A stretch of DNA of 64,000 nucleotides from Bacteroidota bacterium (GCA_027484685.1 JAIXSO010000024.1:1-64000), one strand, 5' to 3'; shown: positions 9,208 to 20,048, counted from the first letter of the stretch. Program-made: numbers and translations. Notes: generated by a model from the letters alone, not told the origin.

Positions 9208-12200
9208 TTAGTTCAATATTACCAATTTTTGAAAAGCCTCATCGGTTTTGCCTTGTGCCTTCACTTTTACCTTATAAATATAAACTCCTTTGCCTATTGC
9301 ATCGCCATAATCATCTTTTCCATCCCACTCTATTCCATCAAAACGGCTGGTAGCGGCCAACACATCTTTTTGAATAGATTTTACCAACTTACCACTAACT
9401 GTAAATATTTGAACCAATACTTGCATATCTTGGCCAGCCTTATTATGGTCAAATTGAAAAATAGTTTTTGTAGTAAATGGATTTGGGTAATTGAGCACAT
9501 TTTGAAGCGCAACTTTACTATCGTTAGCTACCAAAAATTCAATTTCGGCTTCGCCAATATTGTTAAAAATATCGTACGCTTGAAACTTAATTTTATTAAT
9601 ACCTAAGGGTAATGATTTGTAATTATAGTTTACAGTTCCAAACTGATAAGTATTTAATGCAGAACGGTAAAAATCGTTCATAATAATGGTATTGGTATTT
9701 TGATTATTCATTACTGCATTCAAATCTCTACCAACTCCTCTACTGGTAGTATTTATACCATTTTCATCATAAATTTTAGCTATAAATAACGAATTTTCAG
9801 GCACCAAACCTCCGTTTACAAACTTCTCATCGTTCATGTACAATTTAATTTCTGGGCCTTTATTATCTACAAAAACAGAATCGGAAGTACCGCCAATTAA
9901 AGCTTTACCTTCATATCCACTTGCATCTACTGTATCGTTATTGGCATAATAACTAATTTTACCATAACCATATTGGTAATCAATATCTTTTGGAACTATA
10001 AAACTAAACGTAAATAAACCATTGGTTACCGTAGCCGAACCTTTATAAATAATATTATTTTGTAGTTTAAAACTATTGATACTAATTGGCTTTTCATTAT
10101 CTACAATTGGGTATTCCGATTCTTTATCAAACACAGTTGGGTAAACAATGCCATTAAAACCAGTCATTAAATTATTGTTTTCATCTAAAACTTGGCCGGT
10201 AACGGTTACTTTGCTCAAGGCTTTTAAAGTATCGGTAAAAGTAGTTATTGGTTTATTGTTAATAGAAGCAGTTTTTACAGTATATTTTGGCAAAGCCAAT
10301 TGCAGCATTGGATCTCCAAGTAGCGTAAAGTTTCTTGTATTTTCATTTGGAAATAAATTTTTGGTTTGCATTAATATTTGCCCAAAAGTTTTTGGGTTCA
10401 TAATGGCATTTGAGTCCAATCCTATTTGGCTATTAAAAATTCTATTTAATTCATCATTAGCACTAGCGTAAACTAATCTAACTGTGGTAAATAAAGCAAT
10501 TGGCCCTCCGTTGGGATTAACCATAGCCAATTCACCTGCGGCTAATCTATCAGGGTCATCAAATCTACTAAACTCGCAGGTTGCGGTCATTAACAAAGGC
10601 ATATTATCCTTACCGTTCCAAGCATTAATTTCATCTACATTTAAAATTCTACGTGCACTCCAACCTACTTCGCCACCGTGGCCAATATAATTAATAATTA
10701 AACTACCTTTATTTACCGAATTGGTAATGGCAGTATTAACCTGAGGAAATCTTTTTCCACCGGCAGTGGCCAAAGGTTCGTAAGCATTGCTATAAATTTT
10801 ATTGATATTAAACTTTTTAAATGGCTTTATATAAATATTTGCAAAACTTTCAGCAGCTTGGTTAAAATCAATTGCATACTCTGTCCATTCATCATCAGTA
10901 ATAAAAGTAAGTTTATTGCGCCAATCACCATAACTACTTTTGGTTTCGTAATGGATAACTTTATCAACTACAGCTTTGGCTTGGTCAATATTTTCGATTG
11001 GAAAACGCCCAATACCTAAATCCATTAAATCGTTTGTATTGGGATTTTCTAAAAAATTACCTTCATTATCGTCCAAACAAACAAAAAAATCATCGGTACA
11101 ATACGATTGAGGATGAGCACTATAAAACTGCTCATAAGTTGGAATATAATTGGTATTAATAAAACCAGTTTGTGTTTTACTTAAATTGCCTTTGTAATCG
11201 TAACTAGCGCGGCCCATTAAGGTAACGTATTTCAATTTATCGTTGGTAGCAGTATATTTTTTATAAAACATACGCAACATATCTCTAATAGCAGTAATAT
11301 CCTGACTTCCCGAACTAAATTCATTATAAATATCGGTTATATTTAACACATGGATTTTCAATCCATTTTTTTGAGTGTGATAAGCCGCTAACTTGTTGGC
11401 TTCGGTTAAAAAATCAGGATGAGTAATAATAATACCATGAGCAGCAGCCAATCCATGAATATTTTGATTGGCTATTTTTCCAAAACTAATTGGTTTTATA
11501 AAATTAGTTCCATCAAAAGCCACAAACCATCTTAAACTATCAGTGTTTACTGCAAATGAACTTAATCTATTGGTTGCATCAAAATTGGTTTGAATTGCAA
11601 ATACTTGAGTAGGATTTGTAACATCCCAAATGGTTAAAGAACGCGAAGTTGTTAATTTAAATTCGGTAATTTTTCCAGCATCCACACTGTTTTTATCACT
11701 GAATAAAATGGGTTTTCCATTATTACGTAAAAATGCACGGGCATTAATGGTGTAAAAATCTAACCAACCATTAGCTCCTTGTGCTATTGGCCCGTTATAC
11801 GAATAGGAAATATCTAACCTATTTGATCTAGATTTTAGAGAAGCTTGCTTAAAATTTAAGTCTGCAAATACACCATCGTAAGTTAATGTTAACCCCGAAC
11901 AAAGTTGGTTCATTACAAAATTTCCGTTTATAGATACATCAAAACTATTATTTTGCGAAGATCTTCCTGCAATATTTGATTGAAATAAAATGGATGCGCT
12001 TGTATCTAAATCATTAATAATATCGGTAAAAGTTCGTTGTGGTTGACGGTTAAAATCTTCACCATACCAATTTCTACCTGTTTTTACAAAATTAACTATA
12101 TCCTCTTCGTGGTGCACCAATGCATCGTAAGAAGTAGAAGTATTATTGGCACCGCTTGCCGAAGCTACATTTGCAATGCGTTTTCCAGCCGAATTACCAA

Positions 12201-13065
12201 CTGTTATATAGTAATAAGTGGTGTCGGAATATAAATTTGGATTATTGTTATACACTTTATTTGTGCTGTTATATGTCCAAACTTCTTTTTGGCCTTGCCC
12301 ATAAAACAAAATAAAATCATTGGTATTAAACTTACCATCGCTTTCACCTTGAACAAAAATGGCATTTTCTTGCAAATCATCGTATCTAAATTTAGCAATT
12401 TTTTCTGGCAACATACCTGCACCATTTCCATAAATTTTTATATTTCGTGGGTCAATTGCATCCACATTAATACCTAATTCTTTTAAAAATGTATAATCAA
12501 TTCTATGTACAGAATTATTTAAAGTGGCAATTTTATACCAACTGCCTTGTGCTAATACCGAATTATTGGCAAAGTCTTTTTTTCCTAAACTTTTTGGCAA
12601 TTCAAACACATCGTTGGTTTCAATTTCTATATTACATGAAATCAATCTTTTTAATGAATTACCTTGTTTAATATAAGGTACAAAGCTTATAAACAAAAAC
12701 GATTGCCTTTGTTCATAAGCTATTTCAGTATTGATTTCAATAGCATTATTTGATACATTTTTTAATGCACTATTTTCCGTTTTTTCTTCTTCATAAACTT
12801 CATCAAAAATTTTCACATTCAAAATTTGTGTTCCACTTTTTCCAACTTTTTTTTGGTAAAAAGGAAGCAGTCCAAATTGGTTTTTAAAAACCGAATTGGT
12901 GAAAAAAGACTGCATTTCGCCACTTTTTGTCAATTTTGGGGTCTTCCAGTCAATTTTGACAAAATTTTTAATTTTATACGCAAACACATGATTTACAAAC
13001 ACTAAAGCTACTAATAGAATGATTGATTTAATATTTTTTTTGATTTGCATGAATAAAAATTGCAT
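9208..13065 (-). CDS. porU: Type IX secretion system sortase PorU (C25 gingipain-like)
   Basis: 1285 aa; 'LIINYIGHGGEVGWSARRILNVDEINAWNGKDNMPLLMTATCEFSRFDDP' catalytic His/Cys region, C-terminal 'NYPNPFTTKTIFQFDHN..GVYIYKVKV'. Confidence 0.9.
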   Translation of the reverse strand: MQFLFMQIKKNIKSIILLVALVFVNHVFAYKIKNFVKIDWKTPKLTKSGEMQSFFTNSVFKNQFGLLPFYQKKVGKSGTQILNVKIFDEVYEEEKTENSALKNVSNNAIEINTEIAYEQRQSFLFISFVPYIKQGNSLKRLISCNIEIETNDVFELPKSLGKKDFANNSVLAQGSWYKIATLNNSVHRIDYTFLKELGINVDAIDPRNIKIYGNGAGMLPEKIAKFRYDDLQENAIFVQGESDGKFNTNDFILFYGQGQKEVWTYNSTNKVYNNNPNLYSDTTYYYITVGNSAGKRIANVASASGANNTSTSYDALVHHEEDIVNFVKTGRNWYGEDFNRQPQRTFTDIINDLDTSASILFQSNIAGRSSQNNSFDVSINGNFVMNQLCSGLTLTYDGVFADLNFKQASLKSRSNRLDISYSYNGPIAQGANGWLDFYTINARAFLRNNGKPILFSDKNSVDAGKITEFKLTTSRSLTIWDVTNPTQVFAIQTNFDATNRLSSFAVNTDSLRWFVAFDGTNFIKPISFGKIANQNIHGLAAAHGIIITHPDFLTEANKLAAYHTQKNGLKIHVLNITDIYNEFSSGSQDITAIRDMLRMFYKKYTATNDKLKYVTLMGRASYDYKGNLSKTQTGFINTNYIPTYEQFYSAHPQSYCTDDFFVCLDDNEGNFLENPNTNDLMDLGIGRFPIENIDQAKAVVDKVIHYETKSSYGDWRNKLTFITDDEWTEYAIDFNQAAESFANIYIKPFKKFNINKIYSNAYEPLATAGGKRFPQVNTAITNSVNKGSLIINYIGHGGEVGWSARRILNVDEINAWNGKDNMPLLMTATCEFSRFDDPDRLAAGELAMVNPNGGPIALFTTVRLVYASANDELNRIFNSQIGLDSNAIMNPKTFGQILMQTKNLFPNENTRNFTLLGDPMLQLALPKYTVKTASINNKPITTFTDTLKALSKVTVTGQVLDENNNLMTGFNGIVYPTVFDKESEYPIVDNEKPISINSFKLQNNIIYKGSATVTNGLFTFSFIVPKDIDYQYGYGKISYYANNDTVDASGYEGKALIGGTSDSVFVDNKGPEIKLYMNDEKFVNGGLVPENSLFIAKIYDENGINTTSRGVGRDLNAVMNNQNTNTIIMNDFYRSALNTYQFGTVNYNYKSLPLGINKIKFQAYDIFNNIGEAEIEFLVANDSKVALQNVLNYPNPFTTKTIFQFDHNKAGQDMQVLVQIFTVSGKLVKSIQKDVLAATSRFDGIEWDGKDDYGDAIGKGVYIYKVKVKAQGKTDEAFQKLVILN

Positions 13066-13200
13066 AAAAAATTTGAAATTAATTATAATTGAAAAATTGT
13101 TGTTCTAGAAAAACAACGAACAAACATACTAAAAAAGTATTTTAAGCTTTATATATTTTATTAAATAACTTTTATTTTACAAAAGACAAACTATAGAACG

Positions 13201-14220
13201 ATGACATTTACAAAAGCTGCACTGTGCAGATTACTTACATACATATTACCGCTGTTAATAAGTGTGCGAGCATATGCTCAGGATCCACAATTTTCGCAGT
13301 TTTATGCAAGTCCGGTTTACACTAATCCTGCGTTTGCAGGATCGAGCACAGTTGGTCGTTTGGTTTTAAATTCACGTAATCAATGGCCTTCGGTTTCTGG
13401 TTCATTCACTACCGTAAATGCTAGTTACGATGAGCATTTTGAAGCAATTAACGGTGGCTTAGGTATACAAGCCCATTACGATGAACAAGGTACAGGTACT
13501 TTACGTACAGTAGGTTTAAATGTGGCTTATGCTTATTTAATTCCAGTAAGCCGAAAATTCAGTATTCGCTTGGCTTTACAAGCAGGTTATATGCAAAAAA
13601 CTGTTGACTTTAGTAAATTTTTGTGGCGTTCTCAATTAGGAATAAATGGATTTACTAGTCCATCTGACGCAGAGCCAGGTTTACCTACCGAAGGAAAAGC
13701 TAATATAACTAATTTTGCAGCAGGTTTCTTAGGCTACAGTAAAAACTTTTATTTTGGATTGTCAACTCACAATATTTTTGAACCAGACCAATCGTTTGCC
13801 ATTACCAATCCAGCAGTTGTAGCTCCAATTTACAGACGTTACACAGGGCATGTTGGTGCCATTTACCCTTTGGTTGAAAGTAAAGTAAAAGGCCGTTCAT
13901 CATACTTATATCCAAATGTAATTTATATGCAACAAGGGTTCGCTGGAAAACCGTTCTGGCAGTTAAATCTTGGTATGTATATTAGTAAAGGTTCGTTGGT
14001 TGGTGGCTTATATGTTCGCCAAACGGCTGCAAACACCGAGTCGATAATTGCTATAGTTGGCTTAAGAACCGAAAAAGTGAAAATTGGCTTTTCGTACGAT
14101 GGAACTGTATCAACTTTAGGTGCCGGTGCCCCAAATTCATACGAGGTTTCGCTCGCGTTTGAATTACGTAAAAAAGTTAGAAGAAGAAATCCAAGGCCAA
14201 TGACTTGTCCTGACTTTTAA
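13201..14220 (+). CDS. PorP/SprF family T9SS membrane protein (copy 1)
   Basis: 'AQDPQFSQFYASPVYTNPAFAGSS' family signature after a signal peptide; terminal CPDF. Confidence 0.92.
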   Translation: MTFTKAALCRLLTYILPLLISVRAYAQDPQFSQFYASPVYTNPAFAGSSTVGRLVLNSRNQWPSVSGSFTTVNASYDEHFEAINGGLGIQAHYDEQGTGTLRTVGLNVAYAYLIPVSRKFSIRLALQAGYMQKTVDFSKFLWRSQLGINGFTSPSDAEPGLPTEGKANITNFAAGFLGYSKNFYFGLSTHNIFEPDQSFAITNPAVVAPIYRRYTGHVGAIYPLVESKVKGRSSYLYPNVIYMQQGFAGKPFWQLNLGMYISKGSLVGGLYVRQTAANTESIIAIVGLRTEKVKIGFSYDGTVSTLGAGAPNSYEVSLAFELRKKVRRRNPRPMTCPDF

Positions 14221-14232
14221 TATATTTGAAAC

Positions 14233-15234
14233 ATGAAAACTACATTGATAAAACTGCTTTTTAGTACCCTATTAACATTGGTTCTAATAAGTGCTTCAGC
14301 ACAAGATCCGCAGTTAAGTCAGTTCTATGCTTCACCAATTTATACCAATCCCGCGTTTGCAGGTGCTGCAAAAAAAATTAGATTTTCGGCAAATGCCCGA
14401 AATCAATACACCGGTTTAAATAAAACTTATAGAACAGTTGTAGCTTCTTTAGATGCTTATGTGCCCAATATGCAAAGTGGCTTGGGTTTATTAGTTTCGG
14501 CCGATCAAGCTGGAGATGGCTATTTAACTACTACTAATTTTGGCGGAGTGTATGCCTATAACTTACAAATAAATAGAAACTGGAATGCCAATTTTGGTAT
14601 TTTAGCCGAAATTCGTCAACGCTCTTACGATTTTAACAAATTTACTTTTGGAGATCAACTAGATCCTATTGAAGGTAAAGTTCGTGCCACAGCCGAAATT
14701 GCAGGGCAAGAACAACGTACATTCCCAAATTTTTCAACAGGAGCACTAGTATATAGCGAATATTTTTATGCAGGTTTTGCTGTAAATAATTTAACAGAAC
14801 CTAATCAATCATTTATTTTAACCGATAATACTGGACAAGCTTTTATTTTACCAAGAAGATATACCGCGCACATGGGGGCAAACATTAGTTTAACTCGTGC
14901 ACGTTTTGAAGCTAATAGGGTTTACCTTTCGCCTAATATTTTATTTATGAACCAACGCGATTTTTATCAAGTAAATGTAGGAACATATATAAAAAAGCAA
15001 GCTTTAACTGTAGGCTTTTGGTATAGGCAAACTAGCAGAAATGCTGATGCTGTAATTTTATTAGCAGGTTTACGATTTAAAAATTTTCGAATTGGCTATA
15101 GTTATGATTTAACTATTTCGAACGCCAGAACTGCAACAGTTGGTAGTCATGAACTAAGTTTAGGTTTTGATATTAACACTCCACAACGTTCAAGACAAAG
15201 AACAGGAAAACCAATTAGATGTCCCGATTTGTAA
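14233..15234 (+). CDS. PorP/SprF family T9SS membrane protein (copy 2)
   Basis: 'AQDPQLSQFYASPIYTNPAFAGAAK' and terminal CPDL; close paralogue of the preceding gene. Confidence 0.92.
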   Translation: MKTTLIKLLFSTLLTLVLISASAQDPQLSQFYASPIYTNPAFAGAAKKIRFSANARNQYTGLNKTYRTVVASLDAYVPNMQSGLGLLVSADQAGDGYLTTTNFGGVYAYNLQINRNWNANFGILAEIRQRSYDFNKFTFGDQLDPIEGKVRATAEIAGQEQRTFPNFSTGALVYSEYFYAGFAVNNLTEPNQSFILTDNTGQAFILPRRYTAHMGANISLTRARFEANRVYLSPNILFMNQRDFYQVNVGTYIKKQALTVGFWYRQTSRNADAVILLAGLRFKNFRIGYSYDLTISNARTATVGSHELSLGFDINTPQRSRQRTGKPIRCPDL

Positions 15235-15312
15235 TCAATCATATTCATTTTCAGCAAATAAAAACTTTTTGAAAAAAAAAGTAATTTTATACACTTAATT
15301 GTCAATTTTCGT

Positions 15313-15320
15313 TATATTTG
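15313..15320 (+). promoter_or_regulatory. Candidate Bacteroidota -7 box (TAnnTTTG) upstream of gldJ-like gene
   Basis: TATATTTG about 28 nt before the ATG at 15348; no well-spaced -33 TTG box was seen. Confidence 0.35.
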
Positions 15321-15347
15321 GAAACTTTAAAGTAATTAACTACGACC

Positions 15348-16790
15348 ATGAAATTAGTAAATCAATTATTGTTTGCATCATTTACAGCAACTATGCTGTT
15401 TTCGGCATGTACACAAAAATCAAGCACTACTGGCTGGAAATATAATGACTCCAAATGGGGAGGATTTGAAAAGCACAAGTTTAAAGAACAAGAAACTGGA
15501 CCAGGTTTAGTGTTTATTGAAGGTGGTACTTTTGTTATGGGTGCATCAGAACAAGATGTGACCTATGATAGAAATAACTTAAAAAGACGTATGACAGTGA
15601 ACAGTTTCTATATGGATGAAACTGAAGTAACTAACTTACAATATTTAGAGTATGTTTATTGGTTAAATAGAGCATATAGTGCTGAAAATCCAATTATTGC
15701 TCAAAAAGCATTGCCTGATACTTTGGTTTGGAGAAATAAACTTTCCTACAACGAACCAATGGTTAATTACTATTTACGTTATCCTGCTTACCGCGATTAC
15801 CCTGTTGTTGGAGTAAATTGGTTACAAGCTGCTGAATTCTGTAAATGGAGAAGTGATCGTGTGAATGAAATGATCATGATTAGAGAAGGTTTAATGAAAA
15901 ACAGTAACCTTAACAAACAAAACGAAGAAACATTCAATACAGAAGCTTATTTGTTAGGTTTAACAACTGTTGATATCAAAAAACAATTAAGAGACTATAC
16001 TCCTGGTGGAAAAAAACGTGATGTTAAAATGGAAGATGGTATTTTATTACCAATTTACCGTTTACCAACAGAAGCTGAATGGGAATACGCAAGTGTGGCT
16101 TACAGAACTGCATCTTACAATGAAAATGTTGATTCAAGAAAAGTTTATCCTTGGGCTGGTTTAACTTTACGTAGAAACGATGCTGAGAAAACTCGTGGAA
16201 GAATGTATGCTAACTATGTAAGAGGGCGTGGTGATTACAAAGGTATTGCTGGTAATTTAAATGATAATTCATCTTATACTTCAGCAGTTAAAGACCAATT
16301 CTATATTCCTAACGATTTTGGTTTATACCATATGGCAGGAAATGTAAGCGAATGGGTTATGGATGTTTATCGTCCTTTATCGTTGGAAGATAACGAAGGC
16401 CTTAACGCATTTAGAGGTAGTGTTTATCAAACTCAAGTTAGAGATGCTGATGGTAATGTAACTGAAAAAGATAGTATGGGTAGAATTATTTACAGAGATG
16501 TAACTGAGGCTGAAAATATTAAAAGACGTAACTATAAAAAGGCTGATAATATTGGCTTCAAAGATGAGTTAAACTACAATGGTGATATCGATCAAAAATA
16601 TGAATACGGTGTAACTTCATTAATTGATAACGCTGCAAGAGTATATAAAGGTGGTAGCTGGAATGATAGAGCTTACTACTTAAGTCCAGGTACACGCAGA
16701 TATTTAGACCAAGAACAAGCAACTGCTACAATTGGTTTCCGTTGCGTAATGGATAGATTAGGCAGCCAAACTAAAAAAGGTAGAAAATAA
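15348..16790 (+). CDS. gldJ: Gliding motility / T9SS lipoprotein of the SUMF1 (FGE-sulfatase) fold, GldJ-like
   Basis: Lipobox 'LFSAC'; 'TGWKYNDSKWGGF...QETGPGLVFIEGGTFVMG', 'FYMDETEVTNLQYLEYVYWL', 'DTLVWRNKLSYNEPMVNYYLRYPAY'. These resemble GldJ more than GldK, and the gene is close to porU. Confidence 0.75.
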   Translation: MKLVNQLLFASFTATMLFSACTQKSSTTGWKYNDSKWGGFEKHKFKEQETGPGLVFIEGGTFVMGASEQDVTYDRNNLKRRMTVNSFYMDETEVTNLQYLEYVYWLNRAYSAENPIIAQKALPDTLVWRNKLSYNEPMVNYYLRYPAYRDYPVVGVNWLQAAEFCKWRSDRVNEMIMIREGLMKNSNLNKQNEETFNTEAYLLGLTTVDIKKQLRDYTPGGKKRDVKMEDGILLPIYRLPTEAEWEYASVAYRTASYNENVDSRKVYPWAGLTLRRNDAEKTRGRMYANYVRGRGDYKGIAGNLNDNSSYTSAVKDQFYIPNDFGLYHMAGNVSEWVMDVYRPLSLEDNEGLNAFRGSVYQTQVRDADGNVTEKDSMGRIIYRDVTEAENIKRRNYKKADNIGFKDELNYNGDIDQKYEYGVTSLIDNAARVYKGGSWNDRAYYLSPGTRRYLDQEQATATIGFRCVMDRLGSQTKKGRK

Positions 16791-16792
16791 TA

Positions 16793-16852
16793 TTACTACA
16801 AATAAAAAAATCCGAATCATGTAAATGGTTCGGATTTTTTTATTTGTAGTAA
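16793..16852. terminator. Bidirectional terminator with a 24-bp perfect stem
   Basis: TTACTACAAATAAAAAAATCCGAA / TTCGGATTTTTTTATTTGTAGTAA around a 12-nt loop, between convergent genes. Confidence 0.85.
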
Positions 16853-16908
16853 ACTGAAATTATGCTATTGAAAAATATATTATTAGAAAATATACTTTAA
16901 ATGAATCC

Positions 16909-17484
16909 CTATTTTCTCCACCTTTCGGCTACTTTTAAGTTATAGTCAATAAAATCTGATAGTCCTTTATCAAAAATTACATTACTTTGAGATATTCCAT
17001 TTTCATCTAATACTTCTTTAGTGAAATGCGATTCGAAAATTTTAGGAGAAATAAATGATTGGCTATTGCTAAAACTAACTAATTTTCCAACCACTTGAAT
17101 TAACTGTAAACAAGGCATTTTTCCTCCTTTACCAGTTGAAACACCAACAAATGCAAAAGTTTTTTCATTGAACAAGTCTATAAAATCGCGCACACCTAAT
17201 GCATTGTACATATTCAATAATTCGGGTGTAGAACTCCAATTGTATTCGGGCGAAATAGTAATAACCAAATCGGCATTACGCCATTTAGTTATTAAATTGT
17301 TTTGAAAAGATGAAAGACTTGCGCTGTTAATGGTTCCTTGATTGATTAAAGGTAAATCGTAATAGGTAAAGTCTACAATATCGGCTTCATGTTGGTTACT
17401 TTCAAGGTATAGCCTAATTGCTTTGGCTACTCTTAAAGTGTTGTTATTGGCTCTAGCTGAACCACTTATAATTGCTATATTCAT
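16909..17484 (-). CDS. NADPH-dependent FMN reductase family protein
   Basis: 'MNIAIISGSARANNNTLRVAKAIRLYL', 'DLVITISPEYNWSSTPELLNMYNAL'. Confidence 0.88.
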   Translation of the reverse strand: MNIAIISGSARANNNTLRVAKAIRLYLESNQHEADIVDFTYYDLPLINQGTINSASLSSFQNNLITKWRNADLVITISPEYNWSSTPELLNMYNALGVRDFIDLFNEKTFAFVGVSTGKGGKMPCLQLIQVVGKLVSFSNSQSFISPKIFESHFTKEVLDENGISQSNVIFDKGLSDFIDYNLKVAERWRK

Positions 17485-17493
17485 TTAATAAAA

Positions 17494-18396
17494 CTATGTT
17501 GTATATTTTTTAACATAGCGATAGATATTAAAGTTTTGCTGATTGCTAATTTCCTTTAAATCATTAAAAATATTTTCGAATACAATATCTTTAACTCGTT
17601 GATTCTTAATTAACATGATAGCTTTTTCAGCTAAAAGTAAATTCTTTTTATTTGATAAATTATTTGCTGCTTGATGCTTTTCAATAGCATCCTGCAAATT
17701 TTGCAAGCCTTCGTATTTATGTGCTACAGTTTTTACTACAGGACTTTCCCAATTTTCCGAGGCATGACTATGAGTTAAGGCACAAAGATTTTTATAAAAT
17801 GTATCTGCTCCACTCCTATCCGATTTGTTCAACACATAAACATCGGCAATTTCCATTACACCACTTTTAATAGTTTGTATATCATCGCCAGCTTCTGGAA
17901 CTAAAACAAGTACTGTTGTGTCGGCTAAACTTGCTATTTCTACCTCGCTTTGCCCTACTCCTACAGTTTCTATAATAACATAATCAAATTGCGCAGCACG
18001 AATTAAATCGGCTACTTCAAAAATTTTAGGAGCAAGGCCACCCAAACTTCCTCGGCTGGCCATGCTTCTAATAAAAATATTTGGATTTAAAAAGTGTTCG
18101 CTCATACGTAGTCTATCGCCCATTAATGAACCTTTATTAAAAGGAGAACTTGGATCAATAGCAATAATGGCTACCTTTTTATTTTGATCTAATAAATGTT
18201 TTGCAAAAGCATTTATTAAAGTACTTTTACCTGCCCCTGGAGGACCAGTTATACCAATTAAAGGTACTTTTTTATTAAAATCTAAATTTTCTAATAACGA
18301 TTCGTAACCTTGGCTATCGTTTTCTACCAATGAAATGGCACGGGCCAAAGCACGTTTATTTCCATTTTGTAAATCAGATAAAAGCTGCGAATACAT
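17494..18396 (-). CDS. meaB: MeaB/ArgK-type P-loop GTPase (methylmalonyl-CoA mutase-associated)
   Basis: 'IGITGPPGAGKSTLINAFAKHLLDQNKKVAIIAIDPSSPFNKGSLMGDRLRM', 'IETVGVGQSEVEIASLADTT'. Confidence 0.92.
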   Translation of the reverse strand: MYSQLLSDLQNGNKRALARAISLVENDSQGYESLLENLDFNKKVPLIGITGPPGAGKSTLINAFAKHLLDQNKKVAIIAIDPSSPFNKGSLMGDRLRMSEHFLNPNIFIRSMASRGSLGGLAPKIFEVADLIRAAQFDYVIIETVGVGQSEVEIASLADTTVLVLVPEAGDDIQTIKSGVMEIADVYVLNKSDRSGADTFYKNLCALTHSHASENWESPVVKTVAHKYEGLQNLQDAIEKHQAANNLSNKKNLLLAEKAIMLIKNQRVKDIVFENIFNDLKEISNQQNFNIYRYVKKYTT

Positions 18397-18417
18397 AATT
18401 TTCTTTTAGAAATAAAT

Positions 18418-19128
18418 TTAGCAAACTAACGTTCCCACTGAATTATCTCCTTCGCATACTTTCAAGAAATTTCCTTCTTTATTCATATCAAAAACTACAA
18501 TTGCTAACTTATTTTCTTGGCAAAGTGTAATAGCAGTCATATCCATTACATTTAAACCACGCTCGTACACTTCTTGATAACTAATTGTTTCAAAGCGAGT
18601 TGCATTTTTATCTTTTTCAGGATCGGCAGTATAAATACCATCAACACGGGTTCCTTTTAAAACCAATTCAGCACCAACTTCTACAGCTCTTAACGATGCT
18701 GCTGAATCGGTAGTGAAATATGGATTACCAGTACCTGCACCAAAAATAACCACACGGCCTTTTTCTAAGTGCCTAATGGCCCTTCTACGAATAAAAGGCT
18801 CACTTATTTGCTCCATTTTAATAGCAGAAAGTAAACGTGTTTTTAAGCCATATTTTTCAAAAGCACCTTGTAAAGCCATGGCATTAATAACTGTAGCCAA
18901 CATACCCATGTAATCGCCTTGCGCTCTATCTACAATTCCGCCCGATACACCTTGAACACCTCTAAAAATATTACCACCACCAATTACAACAGCTACCTCC
19001 ACGCCCATTTCTACTACACGTTTTACTTCGCGAGCATACTGCTCAAGTATTTTAGGATCAATACCATATTGTTGATCGCCCATTAAGGCTTCACCACTTA
19101 ATTTTAGGAGTACGCGTTTGTATTTCAT
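18418..19128 (-). CDS. pyrH: UMP kinase
   Basis: '[23 protein letters not shown]', '[11 protein letters not shown]', '[20 protein letters not shown]'. Confidence 0.96.
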   Translation of the reverse strand: MKYKRVLLKLSGEALMGDQQYGIDPKILEQYAREVKRVVEMGVEVAVVIGGGNIFRGVQGVSGGIVDRAQGDYMGMLATVINAMALQGAFEKYGLKTRLLSAIKMEQISEPFIRRRAIRHLEKGRVVIFGAGTGNPYFTTDSAASLRAVEVGAELVLKGTRVDGIYTADPEKDKNATRFETISYQEVYERGLNVMDMTAITLCQENKLAIVVFDMNKEGNFLKVCEGDNSVGTLVC

Positions 19129-19180
19129 TTTAGTTGTTTTTAAAAATTAACAATTATTTATTGTTGCAATAATAGCACAA

Positions 19181-19210
19181 AAAAAAAGTCCCTTTTGAGG
19201 GACTTTTAAA
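19181..19210 (-). terminator. Terminator between tsf and pyrH
   Basis: AAAAGTCCCT (19184-19193) tttg AGGGACTTTT (19198-19207), with a minus-strand T-run. Confidence 0.85.
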
Positions 19211-19217
19211 GATTTTA

Positions 19218-20048
19218 TTAACCAAGTGCAACGCGCTTGAAAGCGTTAACTGTTAAACCTTTTTCTACACCATCTAACATTTGAGAGATGGTTTTTGAAC
19301 TATCTTTAACAAACTCTTGGTTTAATAAAGTATTTTCTTTGTAGAATTTACTTAATTTACCTTGAGCAATTTTTTCTAACATAGCTTCTGGTTTACCCTC
19401 AGCTGCTGCTTGTTCTTTACCAATTTGGATTTCACGTTCTACAATAGAAGCATCAACACCATCTTTATCAACTGCAATTGGGTTCATAGCTGCAATTTGC
19501 ATTGCAACATCTTTACCTGCTGCTAAACTAGCTTCGCTAGGTGCATTGTTTAATGATACCAACACACCTAAACGATTTGCACCGTGGATGTAAGGAACAA
19601 TATTATCGCCTTCCATGATTACGTAATTGATAACATCAATTTTTTCACCAATTTTACCAACTTGTTCAATCAATTTTTCTGATAATGGCAAACCATCAAT
19701 TGTAATAGCTTTTAAAGCATCAACATCAGCACATTTATTAGCTAACGCTAAATCAGCAATTTGATTAGCAAAAGCAACGAAATCTTCGTTTTTAGCAACG
19801 AAATCGGTTTCGCAAGTTAATTGAATAATAACTCCTAATTTATTATTTGAAGAAGTTTTAGCAATAACTGCACCTTCTTTAGCATCTCTATCTGCGCGAG
19901 CTGCAGAAACTTTAGCTCCTTTTTTACGTAAAAAATCAACTGCTGCTTCAAAATCACCATTAGTTTCAGTTAAAGCTTTTTTACAATCCATCATACCTGC
20001 ACCAGTCATTTGGCGCAATTTGTTTACATCTGCTGCTGTAATCGACAT
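19218..20048 (-). CDS. tsf: Translation elongation factor Ts
   Basis: 'VNKLRQMTGAGMMDCKKALTETNGDFEAAVDFLRKKG' and 'CETDFVAKNEDF'. Confidence 0.97.
   Translation of the reverse strand: MSITAADVNKLRQMTGAGMMDCKKALTETNGDFEAAVDFLRKKGAKVSAARADRDAKEGAVIAKTSSNNKLGVIIQLTCETDFVAKNEDFVAFANQIADLALANKCADVDALKAITIDGLPLSEKLIEQVGKIGEKIDVINYVIMEGDNIVPYIHGANRLGVLVSLNNAPSEASLAAGKDVAMQIAAMNPIAVDKDGVDASIVEREIQIGKEQAAAEGKPEAMLEKIAQGKLSKFYKENTLLNQEFVKDSSKTISQMLDGVEKGLTVNAFKRVALG

Noticed and set aside
9229-12671. Plus-strand ORFs within porU (e.g. 9229..9606, 10148..10471)
   Set aside because: Antisense to a clearly conserved PorU frame; no recognisable domains.
15348-16790. Calling this gene gldK with missing gldLMN
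   Set aside because: N-terminal and central motifs fit GldJ better, and proximity to porU supports GldJ; absence of gldLMN next door is then not anomalous.
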